64,000 nt of DNA from CAWDDG01 sp963801065. Lineage in GTDB: Bacteria > Actinomycetota > Actinomycetes > Jiangellales > Jiangellaceae. Position 1 is the stretch's first letter. The number at the start of each line of letters is the position of its first letter. The position numbers and the translations under genes are program-made. The DNA is taken from positions 434,001 through 498,000 of the forward strand of contig CAWDDG010000008.1 of NCBI GenBank assembly GCA_963801065.1, in the 5' to 3' direction. The notes below the pieces were generated by a model that was not told where the DNA came from, did not search any database, and was given only the letters and a program-made list of their open reading frames with translations. Below, in pieces: positions 61,451-64,000 of this stretch.

Positions 61451-64000
61451 ATGGGCTGGAACAACCCCCCGATCCCCTGGAAAGAGTTCGAGCGCCGCCT
61501 GTCGTGGCACTCGAAGCCTGCGGGTGAGCCGGAGGCGGGTGAGCCCGATCCGGCACCGGAGGGCGCTCGGGTCCTGGAGCTGCCTGGCAGGCAGCCGGCC
61601 GAACCGTCCCACAACGCCGCCGATCGCCGGCGTCCACGCCGATCGGCCGGCGTCCACCGTCGACGGGCGGGGGCCGGCCTGGGCAGAGCTGCACTGCCAC
61701 TCGTCGTACAGCTTCCTCGATGGAGCCAGCGATCCCGATGCCCTGGTTGCCGAGGCAGCCCGGCTGGGGATCGAGGCGCTGGCGCTCACCGACCACGACG
61801 GCATGTACGGCGTGGCGCGGCTGGCCGAGGCGGCACGGGAGTCCGGCGTCAGGACGATCTTCGGCGCCGAGCTGAGCCTGGGGCTGTCCGAGCGCCAGAC
61901 CGGCGTCCCCGATCCGGTAGGGCAACACCTGCTGGTGATCGCCCGTGGCGCCGAAGGATACCGACGGTTGGCCAGTGCCATCACCGCCGCTCAGATGCGC
62001 GGCGGGAAGGGCAGTCCTTCGTACGACCTGGCCGAGCTGGCGCAGTCACACGGCGGGCACTGGGTCGTTCTCACCGGCTGCCGCAAGGGCGCGGTGCCAG
62101 CCGCCCTCGCGGCGGGCGGACCGGGTGAGGCCGAGCTCGAGCTTCGTCGGCTGGTCGAGATGTTCGGGCGGGACAACGTCATGGTCGAGCTGACCGACCA
62201 CTACCAGCCGCTCGACGACGCCCGCAACGACGCGCTGTACGAGCTTGCCGGCCGGGTTGGGTTGGGCGTCGTTGCGTCGAACAACGTCCACTACGCCACA
62301 CCCGCCGACGCACCGTTGGCCCAGGTGCTGGCCGCGGTCCGGGCCCGCAGCAGTCTCGACGACATGACCGGCTGGTTGCCAGCGAACGGTTCCGCACACC
62401 TGCGCTCGGGCCGCGAGATGGCCGCCCGGCTTGCCCGGTTCCCAGGGGTTCGCGAGGCGACCGTCGAGCTGGCACGGGCCTGCGCCTTCGACTTCAAGGT
62501 CATCGCGCCGAAGCTGCCGCCGCGCAGGATCGGCGAGGGGCACACCGACACGAGCTGGCTGCGGCACGAGGTCGAGAAGGGGTTCCAGGAACGTTACGTC
62601 GAGCGCGGCGCGCCCGACCTCGACAAGGTGCGCGTGCAACTCGACGAAGAGCTCGAGGTCATCGAGCGGCTGAACTTCCCCGGCTACTTCCTCATCGTCT
62701 ACGAGATCACCCAGTTCTGCGCGGAGGAAGGCATCCTCTGCCAGGGCCGCGGTTCGGCGGCCAACTCGGCGGTCTGCTACGCGTTGGGCATCACCGCCGT
62801 CGACCCGATCAAGCACAACCTGCTCTTCGAGCGGTTCCTCACCGACGCCCGGGTCGGCCCGCCCGACATCGACGTCGACATCGAGAACGGCCGCCGCGAA
62901 GAGGTCATCCAGCATGTCTACGACATCTATGGGCGCGACCGCGCCGCTCAGGTGGCCAACGTCAACACCTACCGGCCCAAGATGGCCGTGCGCGACGCCG
63001 CCCGGGCGCTCGGCTACAGCCAGGGCCAGGCCGACGCCTGGACCCGGCGGATCGACTTCCGGGTCGGTCCGCAGGACGGCCCGCGGGGAGAGAAGGAGCC
63101 GGCCGCCCCGTTGCCGGCGGCGGTCCGGGACGACGACGAGCTGCCCGCGCTGCTCGCCACCGTGGTGTCGCAGATGCTGCGGCTTCCCCGGCACCTGTCG
63201 ATCCACTCCGGCGGCATGGTGCTCTGTGACCGGCCGGTCGGCGAGGTCTGCCCGGTCGAGTGGGCGACGATGCCGGGACGCAGCGTCCTGCAGTGGGACA
63301 AGGACGACTGCGCCGCCGCCGGGCTGGTGAAGTTCGACCTGCTGGGCCTCGGCATGCTCTCGGCGCTGCGGGAGTCCTTCGGCCTCCTGCGCGACCACCA
63401 CGACCGGACGCTGAGCCTGCACACGGTCCCCGAGGACGACGTCGGCGTCTACGACATGCTCTGCGACGCCGACTCGGTCGGTGTGTTCCAGGTCGAGTCG
63501 CGGGCGCAGATGGCCACCCTGCCCCGGTTGAGGCCGAGGAAGTTCTACGACCTCGTCGTCGAGGTGGCGCTGATCCGGCCGGGCCCGATCCAGGGCGGCT
63601 CGGTACATCCCTACATCCGGCGGGCCAACGGGAATGAGGACATCACATACCCCCATCCGTTGATGAAGCCGGCGCTGGAGCGGACCAAGGGCGTTCCGCT
63701 GTTCCAGGAGCAGATGATGCAGCTGGCCATCGACTGCGCCGACTTCACACCGAAGGAGTCCGACGAGCTGCGCCAGGCGATGAGCTCCAAGCGCTCACCC
63801 GAGCGGATCCAGCAACTGCGCGAGCGGCTGCTCGAAGGGATGGCAGCCAAGGACATCTCGGCCGACGTCGCCGAGGACATCTACGGCAAGCTCTTCGGCT
63901 TCGCCAGCTACGGCTTCCCCGAGTCCCACGCCTACAGCTTCGCCTACCTGGTCTACGCCAGCGCCTACCTCAAGCGGTACTACCCGGCCGCGTTCGCCGT
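61451..64000 (+). CDS. dnaE2: Error-prone DNA polymerase DnaE2 (3' truncated by window)
   Basis: From about 61650 the frame encodes an intact C-family polymerase: PHP domain (AELHCHSSYSFLDGASDP, ALALTDHDGMYG), palm acids in GPPDIDVDIENGRR, and FQVESRAQMATLPRL, running off the window at 64000. The typical start MGWNNPPIPWKEFERRLS at ATG 61451 is in a different frame, so one frameshift lies between about 61500 and 61670, or translation starts at a GTG such as 61524 in the main frame. DnaE2 performs SOS translesion synthesis with ImuA and ImuB encoded 4-7 kb upstream. Functionality depends on the true start. Confidence 0.85.

Noticed and set aside
59692..64000. A natural HNH-DnaE2 fusion protein
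   Set aside because: The last HNH frame is continuous with dnaE2, but the HNH gene has three frameshifts and a separate MGWNNPP start exists for dnaE2, so the continuity is more likely a by-product of decay.

Overview
The window is a high-GC chromosome segment of a Gram-positive, aerobic actinomycete (Actinomycetota). The evidence is the base composition, frequent GTG and TTG starts with GGAGG-type ribosome sites, the actinobacterial LexA box TCGAAC-N4-GTTCGA, the ImuA/ImuB/DnaE2 mutasome, group II truncated hemoglobin, EttA followed by tandem thioesterases, and families such as DUF5996, DUF6510, DUF6412 and DUF222-HNH. I cannot name the genus. Three tRNA genes (Lys-CTT, His-GTG, Arg-TCT) and several conserved genes (orn, ettA, ssb-like, trHb) show that this is chromosome, not plasmid.

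Layout. 1-16 kb: a patchwork of small operons. These are a trypsin-like protease with a stand-alone pro-domain-like partner; a cNMP-binding protein; an AhpD-like protein coupled to an anti-sigma/sigma fusion; a molybdopterin oxidoreductase, flavin reductase and DUF6510 operon; UBP zinc-finger and DUF5996 genes; NDH-2; an OsmC protein; and an epoxide hydrolase. 3'-end remnants of lost genes lie between them (polyprenyl synthetase, YceI, a DsbA-like protein, YjdI, IS1380, an ECF sigma factor). 16-25 kb: tRNA-Lys, a conserved hypothetical gene, then a tightly coupled five-gene minus-strand operon. It encodes a diiron ferritin-like protein, a fatty acyl reductase/HAD fusion, a zinc alcohol dehydrogenase, a LarA-like protein and a PlsC acyltransferase, and looks like an uncharacterised acyl-chain pathway. 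25-46 kb: mostly housekeeping and conserved genes: tRNA-His, oligoribonuclease, Lrp, AraC, LysE, tRNA-Arg, YbaK, PEBP, a pair of dynamin-like GTPases, a second epoxide hydrolase with a WYL regulator, SSB, EttA, two thioesterases, a GH13 glucosidase, truncated hemoglobin, OsmC, MscS and prolyl oligopeptidase.

46-53 kb is a graveyard. It holds the C-terminus of a DipZ-like protein, a frameshifted tyrosine integrase abutting the tail of a RepSA-type replication initiator (remains of an actinomycete integrative element), lower-GC cargo genes with frameshifts and stops, a DUF4386 pseudogene with a nonsense codon, and a multiply frameshifted AlkZ-like gene.

53-64 kb: DUF3467, YidC, DUF6412, then an SOS region. 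ImuA and ImuB lie behind a perfect LexA box. A TetR/membrane-protein pair has a 36-bp operator over its start codon. An IS30 element follows, then a second perfect LexA box in front of a four-piece DUF222-HNH pseudogene, and finally dnaE2. The DnaE2 catalytic frame runs off the window and is out of frame with its canonical N-terminus. ImuA, ImuB and DnaE2 would act together in damage-induced mutagenesis.

All calls are from reading the sequence and recalling protein families; no database search was run.
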